DNA from: Virgibacillus salexigens | GTDB lineage: Bacteria > Bacillota > Bacilli > Bacillales > Amphibacillaceae | DNA: 64,000 nucleotides | NCBI RefSeq assembly: GCF_014905415.1 | Contig: NZ_BNEO01000003.1 | Coordinates: 186,001 to 250,000 of the forward strand | Reading direction: 5' to 3' | Part shown: piece after piece, positions 25,426 to 34,644 of the stretch | Layout: every line of letters begins with the position of its first letter | How positions within the stretch are numbered: the stretch's first letter is position 1 | Made by a program: the position numbers and the translations under genes | The notes under the pieces: model-generated | What the model was told of the DNA's origin: nothing | Databases searched by the model: none | The model's input: only the letters and a program-made list of their open reading frames with translations

Positions 25426-25560
25426 CTATTTGCTATTTTTTTATAGTAAATATTGACAGGAATACTTGATAATAGTTAACTATTAGGAGAAAAGATTTAC
25501 ATGTTATTCACGTTTATATGAAGAGAAGTAATTTGATTCGTTTGAAGGAGGGGAAGAAAG

Positions 25561-25815
25561 GTGGAGAGAAGAACGTTCGGTCTTATTTCAACTGGATTAT
25601 TTTTGGTTGGCTTAATAACGTATTTCGTTTTTTTGTTAGGAAATGATCGTTTTTATGTTGCTGGAGGAATAATTACGTTCGTAGGATTTATCTTGGCATT
25701 TATATCCGATAAGGGAAGACATAAATGGATTGGTGTGATCGGGAACGGAATTATGGTGTTTATGATTTTTATTTTTCCTTTTCTTGTAACCACTTTCTTT
25801 TGGAATACACCTTAA
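25561..25815 (+). CDS. Small membrane protein, unknown
   Basis: An 84-residue protein with two or three hydrophobic helices (GLFLVGLITYFVFLL, ITFVGFILAFI, GIMVFMIFIFPFLVTTFF) and basic loops. GTG at 25561 follows GGAGGGGAAGAAAG. I know no function. It precedes a decayed lipoprotein gene and other unknown membrane genes in the same direction. Confidence 0.6.
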   Translation: MERRTFGLISTGLFLVGLITYFVFLLGNDRFYVAGGIITFVGFILAFISDKGRHKWIGVIGNGIMVFMIFIFPFLVTTFFWNTP

Positions 25816-25842
25816 CCTGCCTAAAATCAAAAGGGGGAGGAA

Positions 25843-26528
25843 ATGGAAGCGTGTAGTTATCTATCTCTTTCATTGTATTATGTTGAGTGTCATTATTGGG
25901 TGCGGATAACCAAGAAGATTTACCTACCATCGCAGCTGCAGAAGGTTTAAACTATGAAACTACATTTGAAGACCTGAACTTAGGACACCTATTTCACTTT
26001 GATTTTACACTTCCGCAAGCAGATCAGCGAGAGGTTTCCCTTTGAGTAGAGAAATATGTTAATGGCGAGAAGGCAGCACTTCCGATCAAGCAATTAACCT
26101 ATGCAAATAGCCCCAATGAAAAGAATGAAGGAGAATTGGGTTTTGGTATCATCAATAATCAACAAGGCGTATCAATCTTTTTATATTCTCCCTATAGTTA
26201 TCAAACACCGACGAATGTAGACTTAGCAACGGATCAATACTCAATAAATTGGGCTGATTATATTATTGATCAAAGAGAAAAATTATCTCTACAACTTGGA
26301 GAAGTCAAAACATTAGCTGCTTCTATTAAATCAAACGAAGATAGTATTCGAACAATCGATACAAGTTCGATTCAACAACTAATTCACTCCCATGACATGG
26401 TACTGTTATTAAAAATCAAAGTAGTACAGAGAAAAAAGACGAATGAGTTAGGGGGATTTTGTGGAAGTAAAAACGATCGCAGAAAGAAAATTAACTACTT
26501 CTTTCGTTACATCCGTATTTATTTCTAG
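25843..26528 (+). pseudogene. Decayed lipoprotein gene
   Basis: GGGGGAGGAA then ATG at 25843 should start this gene, but the lipoprotein signal (VVIYLFHCIMLSVIIGC) is in a different frame, the mature part (DNQEDLPTIAAAEGLNYET) in a third, and that frame is cut by TGA at 26043-26045 before continuing as VEKYVNGEKAALPIKQLTY. At least two frameshifts and one stop show a dead gene. The last frame runs on to 26528, overlapping the next gene; the true end was probably near 26450. No family is recognised. Confidence 0.6.
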
Positions 26529-27228
26529 TTTGTTTGCTAGTACCTTTATTTTGAATTCTAGTGAAGACGCCCATTTCTTAGAAGTTTTTTTTGGGATGTT
26601 TATCTTATATGGCATATATATTGGAGCAATTGTTTTTATTTATGGAAATCTAGTATCGGTAGGACTTGAGTACCTGAAAAAAAGAGGATTTATCAAATTT
26701 ACATGGCTATACATACTTCTCCATGGCCTATTTGGGTTAGCAAATGGATTATTATTTCAACTTTGGATCCTTGGTTTACTTGGTATGATCGTTGCTATTC
26801 TTTATGGCAGTATCGATAGATGGCTTCATGCAAGGACACGGAAGCGAAAAAAGATTTGGATGTTCAATGTAGTTTCGGTTGCACTTGTACTATTGCTCTC
26901 CACTCATTCACAGCTTCAAAGACAACCTTCAGAAACATTCGCGCCTTTTACGGAGAAAGACGCTGTCGCAACTGTTACCAAAAACTTTACTGTCCAAAAC
27001 AATGTTTTTCCCACTGAAGTTGGCGTATGGGAAGGTGACATTCGAGATTATCATGTAGAGCGTGAAACCGCCGTAGAGCCGTTAGGAAATGAGAAGTACA
27101 TTGTCTCTTTTACAGAACGATGGAAAAAGGCTGATGAAGCAGGCTCTTTTGCACGTTATTATGAAGTAGATCGGAATGGGCAAAAATCTAAAGGCTTTGA
27201 AGGAGAAGATCCGCCTTATTATAAATAG
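26461..27228 (+). CDS. Membrane protein with C-terminal extracellular domain, unknown
   Basis: A 255-residue protein with about four helices in the first 150 residues, separated by basic loops (ARTRKRKKIW), then a soluble domain from about 160 with FTEKDAVATVTKNF and ERWKKADEAGSFARYYEVD, probably outside the cell. GTG at 26461 follows AGGGGGA. I do not recognise the family. It directly follows the dead lipoprotein gene and may once have shared an operon with it. Confidence 0.6.
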   Translation: MEVKTIAERKLTTSFVTSVFISSLFASTFILNSSEDAHFLEVFFGMFILYGIYIGAIVFIYGNLVSVGLEYLKKRGFIKFTWLYILLHGLFGLANGLLFQLWILGLLGMIVAILYGSIDRWLHARTRKRKKIWMFNVVSVALVLLLSTHSQLQRQPSETFAPFTEKDAVATVTKNFTVQNNVFPTEVGVWEGDIRDYHVERETAVEPLGNEKYIVSFTERWKKADEAGSFARYYEVDRNGQKSKGFEGEDPPYYK

Positions 27229-27348
27229 GATTACATCGATAAATTTTAATGCTGCATGAGGATAGGTTTGACTCGATCTAACATTTTATATAGCAAGACA
27301 ACGTAAAAGAGTATTTTATATAGTTATTATTGTAATCAGGAGGTAAAA

Positions 27349-27714
27349 ATGGCATACCAACTTAGACCATATCGTTTCCATTTTTTCAGTTTAGTTTTGA
27401 CAATTATATGCTACAACTATATAACCGATCATTATGGATGGTTAATCAGCATTCCTATCTCTTTTATTTTAATTTTGATACTAACTTCTATAAAGATTAC
27501 ATTAACGATTAACGAAGCTTCTATAAGTTATGAGATGTCATTTCTCCATTTGTCTATATATCGAAAAGAATTATCTCCTGTTGAAATCAGTCAGATTAAA
27601 TTTTTCCGGATTCGTTGGAAAACGAAAGCAGCGGAGATAAAAAGAGTGAAAGGATGGAATTGGAGAGTTGCTGATTTTGGCAAAGAAGAGGTGGAGGAGA
27701 AGGGGAATGGTTAA
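27349..27714 (+). CDS. Two-helix membrane protein, unknown
   Basis: A 121-residue protein with two N-terminal hydrophobic helices (FSLVLTIICYNYI and WLISIPISFILILILT) followed by a beta-rich cytoplasmic part (ITLTINEASISYEMSFL, EISQIKFFRIRWKTKAAEI) reminiscent of bacterial PH-like domains. AGGAGG precedes ATG. Its stop overlaps the next start by eight bases, implying coupling. Function unknown. Confidence 0.6.
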   Translation: MAYQLRPYRFHFFSLVLTIICYNYITDHYGWLISIPISFILILILTSIKITLTINEASISYEMSFLHLSIYRKELSPVEISQIKFFRIRWKTKAAEIKRVKGWNWRVADFGKEEVEEKGNG

Positions 27715-27922
27715 ATCGATAAAAGGACAGTTTATTTTATCCATGTTTGTGGCTATCGCTTTTATTTATAACACATCTAATTTTACTGATTTCATAAAAG
27801 AAGATGCGTTCCATCTTCCTTATGTGATGTTTTATGTTGCCATGATAGCATCCGTTTTTAATGCAGGTATCTGTACACAAAAGTATGTGGAATTTAGAAA
27901 GAATGCAAAAGGTAAAAATTAA
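27707..27922 (+). CDS. Small two-helix membrane protein, unknown
   Basis: A 71-residue protein with two hydrophobic helices (GQFILSMFVAIAFIYN and PYVMFYVAMIASVFNAGI) and a basic tail. ATG at 27707 lies inside the end of the previous gene and follows GAGAAGGGG; an earlier ATG at 27668 lacks a site. Likely a partner of the preceding membrane protein. Function unknown. Confidence 0.55.
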   Translation: MVKSIKGQFILSMFVAIAFIYNTSNFTDFIKEDAFHLPYVMFYVAMIASVFNAGICTQKYVEFRKNAKGKN

Positions 27923-28022
27923 GGAAAACGACATCGTTATACAGTAAAGCGCAAATTGTCGAACTTATGCTGGTATCAACTGAAGTAATTTTTGCTATTT
28001 TCGTAACCAGAAGCTGGTAGTG

Positions 28023-28331
28023 CTAGTCTGGATGATTATAATGATGAAGGTTCTTTAACAACCCAATAAACAGTAAATATAGAAAGTAAGCTCCTAAATA
28101 AAGGCCGCTGATTTGAAAAAAAGGATTTAATAAGATGGCATGAATATCTGTCATTAACACGGTATTGTTTTTAATGACCTGATAAATGGATGTAGCAACG
28201 ATATTACCGAAAACAAGTGCTGCAAATAGTGCAGCAAAGGTAAACATAATATGTGTTTTTCTATAACGCCGTTGAATATAATACATCCATGCAGGAATGA
28301 AGATACTTCCTAGGATCAATAGGAGTTTCAT
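28023..28331 (-). CDS. Three-helix membrane protein, unknown
   Basis: A 102-residue membrane protein (helices near 1-18, 29-52 and 75-96) with a basic loop QRRYRKTH and the ending HHYNHPD. ATG at 28331 follows GAGGTGAT at eight bases. Conserved-looking proteins of this type occur in Bacilli without known function. It lies downstream of nothing on its strand except the LysR gene, which is 115 bases upstream. Confidence 0.55.
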   Translation of the reverse strand: MKLLLILGSIFIPAWMYYIQRRYRKTHIMFTFAALFAALVFGNIVATSIYQVIKNNTVLMTDIHAILLNPFFQISGLYLGAYFLYLLFIGLLKNLHHYNHPD

Positions 28332-28446
28332 ACACATCACCTCAGAGCAGTTGGTCTCATTAGTTATGTGTAATTGATGGGAAAACCATTCCTTAAATAT
28401 TTACCTTTGGATCTTAGGAAGAATTGTCCCTAAGAACGCCTGTCTA

Positions 28447-29340
28447 TCAATATTCATAAGTAACATACTGTTCTGCTGAACCAATAAATTCCCTAACAGC
28501 AAATGATAAGTATTTATTTCTTTTCCATATCATGCCTAACTCTAAATGTACGGTTGGATTTGTAAATGGAACTGTTTTAATTGCCTTCGTATGAATCTGT
28601 TTACAGATTTTACTCGGCAATAAAGCTATTCCTAATTTTGCCTCTACCATTTCAATCATGAAGTCTTTTTGTGAGCTTTCACAGACGATCGTTGGTTGGA
28701 AACCGTGCAGTTGACATGCTTCCATAATGCGGTCATGAAGGGAAAAGTCATGTCGATATAAGATGAACGATTCCTGCCTTATATCGAAAAAATCGATTGA
28801 TTCTCTTTTCGCTAATGGATGATTGGCATGTACAATTAACATAAGGGGATCTTTAAGTAATTTAATGATTTCGAAGCTTTCGTTCTTAATTGGTATATTA
28901 CATATCAATCCAATATCAAGCTCTCCCTCATTAACACCTTGTTTAATTTTATTACTCCCCACCTCATGTAGTGTCATATCAAAGGAGGGGTGGGCTTCCT
29001 TATAATTACTAATGAGTTTAGAAAAAAAGGCGGCACCAATAATCGGTGGAATTCCGATTTTAATTTCTCCTTTTTTGAGATGGATGACATCGTTTAATTC
29101 CGAGGTTAAATTATTAAAAGCATCAAGCACATTCATAGCATTGATTAGAAAAGCTTGACCAGCATCCGTGAGCTCCAGCTGCTTTGAACCACGAAAGAAT
29201 AGAGTTGCCCCGAGTTCGTTTTCCAAGTTTTTAATCGTTTTACTTAAGGAAGGCTGAGATATATGAAGAACGGAAGCGGCTTTGGTAAAGTTTCTTTGCT
29301 TCGCAACTTCTGCAAAATATTCTACTTGCCTAATATCCAT
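28447..29340 (-). CDS. LysR-family regulator divergent from glcB
   Basis: A 297-residue LysR regulator. The N-terminal winged helix reads DIRQVEYFAEVAKQRNFTKAASVLHISQPSLSKTIKNLE; the remainder is the periplasmic-binding-like effector domain (IKIGIPPIIGAAFFSKLI). It diverges from malate synthase with a shared 150-base region holding a LysR-type half-site pair, so it probably activates glcB in response to glycolate or glyoxylate. The second ATG of a tandem pair is used here because AAGAGGGA lies upstream. Confidence 0.87.
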   Translation of the reverse strand: MDIRQVEYFAEVAKQRNFTKAASVLHISQPSLSKTIKNLENELGATLFFRGSKQLELTDAGQAFLINAMNVLDAFNNLTSELNDVIHLKKGEIKIGIPPIIGAAFFSKLISNYKEAHPSFDMTLHEVGSNKIKQGVNEGELDIGLICNIPIKNESFEIIKLLKDPLMLIVHANHPLAKRESIDFFDIRQESFILYRHDFSLHDRIMEACQLHGFQPTIVCESSQKDFMIEMVEAKLGIALLPSKICKQIHTKAIKTVPFTNPTVHLELGMIWKRNKYLSFAVREFIGSAEQYVTYEY

Positions 29341-29383
29341 CATATCCCTCTTTTATAAAACAGAATGTGTAATTGTACCTTAT

Positions 29384-29399
29384 TATACTGCAAGGTATA
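29384..29399. promoter_or_regulatory. LysR-type binding site before glcB
   Basis: TATAC-TGCAAG-GTATA is a 5-6-5 inverted repeat with the T-N-A dyad geometry of LysR boxes. It lies 96 bases before the glcB start and 44 before the LysR start. Confidence 0.55.
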
Positions 29400-29494
29400 G
29401 CTAAAAGGAATAGTGTCCATGCAAAACATATATTTTAGTTTCTATTCTCTACAGATTAAAATAAGAATTAGATAGCTGAAAAAGGAGGAATAGC

Positions 29495-31672
29495 ATGACG
29501 GAATATGTAACAGTAGGGAATTTACAAGTTGCCAACGAACTTTATCAATTTGTTCATGCAGAAGCATTACCGGAAACTGGCCTAAATGAATCAAAGTTTT
29601 GGGCAGATGTTGAAGGGCTCATTTCTGATTTAACTCCAAAAAATCATGCTTTGATAGAAGAGCGTAAGATGTTCCAAAAAAAGGTCGATGCGTGGCATAA
29701 GGATCATGATGGATATGATTTTCAAGCATATCAATTATTTTTAGAAGAAATCGGATATATCGAGCCTAAAGTTGAAGATTTTGCCATTATGACAGAGAAT
29801 GTCGATGATGTGATAACTATGCAATCAGGGCCACAATTGGTTGTACCGATTGATAATGCTCGCTATGCAATTAATGCAGCAAATGCTCGCTGGGGTTCAC
29901 TTTATGATGCATTATATGGAACCGATGTCATTACTGAAGCAGAGGGAGCAGAAAAGACAGCAGCTTATAATCCAATACGAGGAGAGAAGGTAATTTCATT
30001 TGCCAAAGCGTTTTTAGATCAACACATACCTCTGTCGGCTTCTTTCCACAAATCAGTTACGAAATACGTTGTCATAAACGGGAAGTTGGAAGTATCACTT
30101 GAGAATGGTGAGACTGCTAGACTGCTGGATGAATCCAAGTTTATTGGTTATCGAGGAGTACCTGGAAACCTGGAAGCAGTATTATTCAAGAACAATGGTC
30201 TCCATATAGAAATTCAAATTGATGAAAATGACTCCATTGGTCAATCAGATAAGGCAGGAGTTAAAGACGTACTTATCGAATCTGCAACGTCATGTATTAT
30301 GGATTGTGAAGATTCGGTGGCAGCCGTTGATGCAGAGGACAAAACACGTGTATATAGAAATTGGTTGGGTTTAAACCGTGGTAATTTAACTTCGGCTTTC
30401 ACCAAAAATGGGAAGGAAATCAATCGAACTTTAAATCCCGATCGAAGTTACACTGGAACAAATGGAGAGAACATAACACTACCTGGTCGCGTACTTATGT
30501 TTATCCGTAACGTTGGCCATTTAATGACAACCAATGCTATTCTCAATCAGCATGGTGAAGAAATTCCTGAAGGGATAATGGATGGTGTGTTTACGAGCTT
30601 GATGGCCAAACATGATGTATTAGGGAATAGCCCATTTCAAAATTCACAAAAAGCATCCATTTATATTGTGAAACCGAAAATGCATGGGTCGAAGGAAGTA
30701 GCTTTTGCGAATGAATTATTTAATCGGGTTGAAGATATACTGGAACTGCCTCGTCACACGATTAAAATTGGTGTCATGGATGAAGAACGCCGGACAACGT
30801 TAAACTTGAAAAATTGCATTCATGAAGTAAAAGATCGAATTGTATTTATTAACACTGGCTTTTTAGATCGTACTGGTGATGAAATCCATACGTCGATGGA
30901 AGCAGGTCCGATGATTCGTAAAGGTGAGATGAAATCATCTAAATGGCTGAATGGGTATGAAAAAAACAATGTACTAACTGGATTAGGAACGGGAATGAAA
31001 GGAAAAGCACAAATTGGTAAAGGAATGTGGGCGATGCCAGACTTAATGTCAGAGATGCTAGCCCAAAAAGGTGGTCATCTACAGGCTGGTGGAAATACGG
31101 CTTGGGTGCCTTCACCGACAGCTGCTACGCTCCATGCCCTTCATTATCATGAAATAGACGTAAAGAAAGTGCAATCGGAGTTAGAGAAAGAGACAGTGAA
31201 TTACCAAACGGATATATTACAATTGCCTGTAGCCCACAATAGAAATTGGTCAACTGAAGAAATACAAGAGGAGCTGGATAATAGCGCACAAACATTACTA
31301 GGTTACGTTGTTCGTTGGGTAGATCAAGGGGTTGGCTGTTCGAAGGTTCCTGATATCAAAGATGTAGCATTAATGGAGGATCGTGCAACATTACGTATTT
31401 CCAGTCAAATGTTAGCGAATTGGCTTCATCATGGAATTTGTACCAAGCAACAAATCATGGATACATTGAAGCGGATGGCGAAAATCGTAGATAAGCAAAA
31501 TGAAAAAGACTCAGCATATCGTGCGATGGTACCAAACTATCATGAATCGATTGCTTTTCAAGCTGCTTGCGATCTTGTGTTGAAAGGTAAAGAACAACCA
31601 AGTGGTTATACAGAACCAATTCTTCATAAACGTCGGTTGGAAGCAAAAGAAAAACACCAAGTAAAGAGCTAA
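29495..31672 (+). CDS. glcB: Malate synthase G
   Basis: Malate synthase G condenses glyoxylate with acetyl-CoA to malate, the final step that brings glycolate carbon into central metabolism. The 725-residue length is typical of isoform G rather than the shorter isoform A. Signature segments are SCIMDCEDSVAAVDAEDK (about 267-284), FIRNVGHLMT, IGVMDEERRTTLNLKNCI and WVDQGVGCSKVPDI. A site AAAAGGAGGAA precedes ATG. A terminator separates it from glcE-glcF-glcD, so the two units are transcribed separately though functionally linked. Confidence 0.96.
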   Translation: MTEYVTVGNLQVANELYQFVHAEALPETGLNESKFWADVEGLISDLTPKNHALIEERKMFQKKVDAWHKDHDGYDFQAYQLFLEEIGYIEPKVEDFAIMTENVDDVITMQSGPQLVVPIDNARYAINAANARWGSLYDALYGTDVITEAEGAEKTAAYNPIRGEKVISFAKAFLDQHIPLSASFHKSVTKYVVINGKLEVSLENGETARLLDESKFIGYRGVPGNLEAVLFKNNGLHIEIQIDENDSIGQSDKAGVKDVLIESATSCIMDCEDSVAAVDAEDKTRVYRNWLGLNRGNLTSAFTKNGKEINRTLNPDRSYTGTNGENITLPGRVLMFIRNVGHLMTTNAILNQHGEEIPEGIMDGVFTSLMAKHDVLGNSPFQNSQKASIYIVKPKMHGSKEVAFANELFNRVEDILELPRHTIKIGVMDEERRTTLNLKNCIHEVKDRIVFINTGFLDRTGDEIHTSMEAGPMIRKGEMKSSKWLNGYEKNNVLTGLGTGMKGKAQIGKGMWAMPDLMSEMLAQKGGHLQAGGNTAWVPSPTAATLHALHYHEIDVKKVQSELEKETVNYQTDILQLPVAHNRNWSTEEIQEELDNSAQTLLGYVVRWVDQGVGCSKVPDIKDVALMEDRATLRISSQMLANWLHHGICTKQQIMDTLKRMAKIVDKQNEKDSAYRAMVPNYHESIAFQAACDLVLKGKEQPSGYTEPILHKRRLEAKEKHQVKS

Positions 31673-31688
31673 ATAGATAATATATATT

Positions 31689-31719
31689 GGAAGAGGGGGA
31701 ATAGCGGTCCCCCTTTTCC
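31689..31719 (+). terminator. Terminator after glcB
   Basis: GGAAGAGGGGGA pairs with TCCCCCTTTTCC (12 bp, one G-T) around ATAGCGG, 17 bases after the stop. The T run lies within the 3' arm. Confidence 0.8.
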
Positions 31720-31829
31720 TTACTGAATTTTCTATATTATAAAGTCTAAATAGAACCTAAAAATTTTCATTATTTTGAATTTATAATTGACTTTAATATC
31801 TACCAGTGGTTTACTTAGTAACAAATCAT

Positions 31830-31847
31830 TCATCAGATATCTGATGA
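31830..31847. promoter_or_regulatory. 18-bp perfect palindrome before glcE
   Basis: TCATCAGATATCTGATGA at 31830-31847 is a perfect palindrome, 89 bases before the glcE start. It has the look of an operator for a dimeric repressor; the cognate regulator is not obvious. Confidence 0.55.
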
Positions 31848-31864
31848 TAATGGAACAGTTATCT

Positions 31865-31879
31865 TTGAAAGCGGTTACT
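31865..31879. promoter_or_regulatory. Candidate CcpA cre site before glcE
   Basis: TTGAAAGCGGTTACT fits the Bacillus consensus WTGNAANCGNWNNCW at every fixed position. It lies between the palindrome and glcE and would allow glucose repression of glycolate use. Confidence 0.65.
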
Positions 31880-31935
31880 TATAAACAGGCGAATGGCTGC
31901 TCTCAAGTATGATTTCCAGTAAAGGAGGAAGATTC

Positions 31936-33255
31936 ATGGTTTCTTCTCATCAGGATACTGACTTGTGCACGGAACCTGAAGTGCTTAGAACAAATAATGA
32001 ACTAGGACATCCGCTTGGTAATGGCGGTGAGGAATTCGTTGACTGTTACAGTGAAGCTGATATTTCAAAAACCTTAGCATATGCCTATGAAACTAATCGA
32101 ACGGTAAACATTATTTCAGGTGGAACAAAACGGGGATATGGAGGACAAATTGAACAAGCAGATATCTTATTATCACTAAAACATTACAAGGGGATTGTCG
32201 AACATTCCGTTGGAGATTTAACGATGACAGTTCGACCTGGTACCACAATAAAAGAAATTACGGACGAATTAAGTCCATTTGGGCAATGCCTCGCACTGGA
32301 TCCACCATGGCCGGAACAAGCAACTATCGGTGGTGTGATAGCTGCGAATGATAGCGGGCCCAAGAGATTGCTTTATGGGTCTGCCAGAGATTTTGTTATT
32401 GGAACTCGGATTGTTTATGCAGACGGCAGGATTATTCGTACAGGTGGGAAAGTGGTTAAGAATGTAGCTGGATACGATATGAATAAGTTATTTATTGGTT
32501 CAATGGGGACACTTGGTGTTATTAGTGAAATAACATTGAAATTACGACCAATACCTAAATATGAGGGAGTCTCCATTTTACACTTTCAGAATGGTCAGGA
32601 GATGGCTATTCGGAAGTTTGCCGTTCACCTGCTAGATTCTATGCTGGAACCGGTTTGCTTGGAGGTCCTAACACCATCTGTTGCTAAAAAAATGACTGGA
32701 AAAAATCAATATGCCCTTGTAATTGCATTTGAAGACCGTGAACGTGCAGTCCGTGAACAAGAAAAATGGATACAGGAGCATATTCCCAAGGAAGCTGTGC
32801 TTACAATATTCCATCAGCATGAGGCAAGCGAATGGTGGGGGCAGTTTTACCATTTAGGCGCGAGTCGATGTAACACCACAGACGATGTGAAAATCCAAGC
32901 AGCGTTGAAAATAGGAAGCAATAATTTAGATGTACTTGATAATTTACAAATAGCTTGTCAGCTTGCAGATGATATTGGTGTATATGTAGAAGGACATGGG
33001 GGAGTGGGGCATGGGATTACAAAAATTTTTATGGAAGGGTTTCCAGAAGCATTCATCTCCTTTGTTGAATTACTACGGAAAAAAGTGGAAGAGCGACATG
33101 GATATGTCTTATGTACCCATCTACCATTCGTCTTAAGACAGAAAATTTCTGTTTGGGGGGATAAACCAGAACATTTCTTCCTATTAGATGGTATTAAGCA
33201 AGTCAATGACCCAAAGCGCATCCTCAATCGCAAACGCTATGTAGGAGGGTTATAA
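31936..33255 (+). CDS. glcE: Glycolate oxidase FAD-binding subunit GlcE
   Basis: One of the three glycolate oxidase subunits (GlcDEF), which turns glycolate into glyoxylate and feeds the respiratory chain. The 439-residue protein has a PCMH-type FAD domain (NIISGGTKRGYGGQIEQAD, LDPPWPEQATIGGVIAANDSGPKRLLYGSARD) and a shorter C-terminal cap than GlcD. ATG at 31936 follows AAAGGAGG at 7 bases; ATG at 31909 has none. The stop is immediately followed by the glcF ATG. Confidence 0.92.
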   Translation: MVSSHQDTDLCTEPEVLRTNNELGHPLGNGGEEFVDCYSEADISKTLAYAYETNRTVNIISGGTKRGYGGQIEQADILLSLKHYKGIVEHSVGDLTMTVRPGTTIKEITDELSPFGQCLALDPPWPEQATIGGVIAANDSGPKRLLYGSARDFVIGTRIVYADGRIIRTGGKVVKNVAGYDMNKLFIGSMGTLGVISEITLKLRPIPKYEGVSILHFQNGQEMAIRKFAVHLLDSMLEPVCLEVLTPSVAKKMTGKNQYALVIAFEDRERAVREQEKWIQEHIPKEAVLTIFHQHEASEWWGQFYHLGASRCNTTDDVKIQAALKIGSNNLDVLDNLQIACQLADDIGVYVEGHGGVGHGITKIFMEGFPEAFISFVELLRKKVEERHGYVLCTHLPFVLRQKISVWGDKPEHFFLLDGIKQVNDPKRILNRKRYVGGL

Positions 33256-34632
33256 ATGGCTGATAACAAAGGCAGACTAGTTGATTTATTAAGCAAAGAC
33301 AATGTTGAGTCGGGAGCACCTTGTGAAACAAAAAGACTAGGTAATTACTTATGGGATGATCCCCCTGACGAAAATAAATGGGCAGATTGTGTACATTGTG
33401 GGATGTGTTTGGAAGCTTGTCCAACCTATCAAGAAACAGGAGAAGAACAACAATCACCTCGAGGAAGAGTCTATTTAATTAAAGCAGTTGCAGAAGGAAA
33501 AATTGATGTAAATGATGCCTTTGCAAAACCTGTCTTTGACTGCCTTGATTGTCGAGCTTGTGAAACCGCATGTCCTGCTGATGTGCAAGTGGGAGGTTTA
33601 ATTGAAGAAGCTAGGGGACAAATTCGTCAGGCACTGCCATTAACGGGGTTCGCTGGTGTTTTTAGTAGAACGGTTTTAAGAGGTATTTTTCCACATCAAA
33701 ATCGTATCAACACACTTGGGGGATTGATGCGGTTTTATCAGAAAAGCGGTATGCAACAATTGGCAAGAAAATCGGGTGTTCTTCGAATAATGCCAACCCA
33801 TTTGAAAGACATGGAAGCGATTCTTCCTGAGGTAGGCAAACCTGTACAAGGGAGATTCCCTGATGTAGTTCCGGCAGAAGGGATACCTAAGCAGCGTGTA
33901 GCTATTCTAACAGGTTGTATTATGGATGTAATGTTTAGTGATGTGAATGAAGCGACGATTCGCGTACTAACCCATAACGGATTTGAGGTTGGTCTTCCTA
34001 AACGGCAGGGATGTTGTGGGGCACTTCATGTACATGCTGGTGAACGGGAAACTGGGAAGAAACTTGCAAAACAAAACATCGAAGCATTTAAGGAGTATGA
34101 TAAGGTACTTGTTAATGCTGCAGGGTGTGGTTGCGCATTACAGGAGTATCCAGAATTATTTAAAGATGACCCAGATATGTTGCCTTTAGCAGAGGCTTTT
34201 TCAAGTAAGGTGGAAGATGTATCGAAATTTTTATATGACAATGATTTTAAACGGCCTACAGCCGAGCTTAAAACAAAAATAACTTATCATGATGCTTGTC
34301 ATTTAGCACATGGTCAAGGTGTACGCTTTGAACCACGCCATATTTTAAGCGAAATACCAGGAGTGGAAATGGTAGATTTACCAGATGCAGATAGATGTTG
34401 TGGCAGTGCTGGAATTTATAATTTAACGCATCCAGAAATGGCTGGCAAATTGCTTGATCGCAAGATAGATGACATTCCAGAGCAAGTAGAGATGGTATCG
34501 ATGGGGAATCCGGGGTGTATGCTTCAGATTGCAATGGGTGTAACGAAATACGGAAGAAGTGAAAAAGTTGTTCACACCGTTCAATTGCTTGATTGGGCAT
34601 ATGAGAAAGAAAAATCAGCGACTACTTCATAA
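33256..34632 (+). CDS. glcF: Glycolate oxidase iron-sulphur subunit GlcF
   Basis: GlcF passes electrons from the flavin subunits to the quinone pool. The 458-residue protein has two 4Fe-4S motifs, C45/C48/C51/C55 (CVHCGMCLEACPTY) and C96/C99/C102/C106 (CLDCRACETACPAD), followed by two CCG domains (RQGCCGALHVHAGE and RCCGSAGIYNL). It starts at the base after the glcE stop and is followed by glcD after 12 bases. Order here is E-F-D rather than the D-E-F of Escherichia coli. Confidence 0.95.
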   Translation: MADNKGRLVDLLSKDNVESGAPCETKRLGNYLWDDPPDENKWADCVHCGMCLEACPTYQETGEEQQSPRGRVYLIKAVAEGKIDVNDAFAKPVFDCLDCRACETACPADVQVGGLIEEARGQIRQALPLTGFAGVFSRTVLRGIFPHQNRINTLGGLMRFYQKSGMQQLARKSGVLRIMPTHLKDMEAILPEVGKPVQGRFPDVVPAEGIPKQRVAILTGCIMDVMFSDVNEATIRVLTHNGFEVGLPKRQGCCGALHVHAGERETGKKLAKQNIEAFKEYDKVLVNAAGCGCALQEYPELFKDDPDMLPLAEAFSSKVEDVSKFLYDNDFKRPTAELKTKITYHDACHLAHGQGVRFEPRHILSEIPGVEMVDLPDADRCCGSAGIYNLTHPEMAGKLLDRKIDDIPEQVEMVSMGNPGCMLQIAMGVTKYGRSEKVVHTVQLLDWAYEKEKSATTS

Positions 34633-34644
34633 AGGATGTGAATC

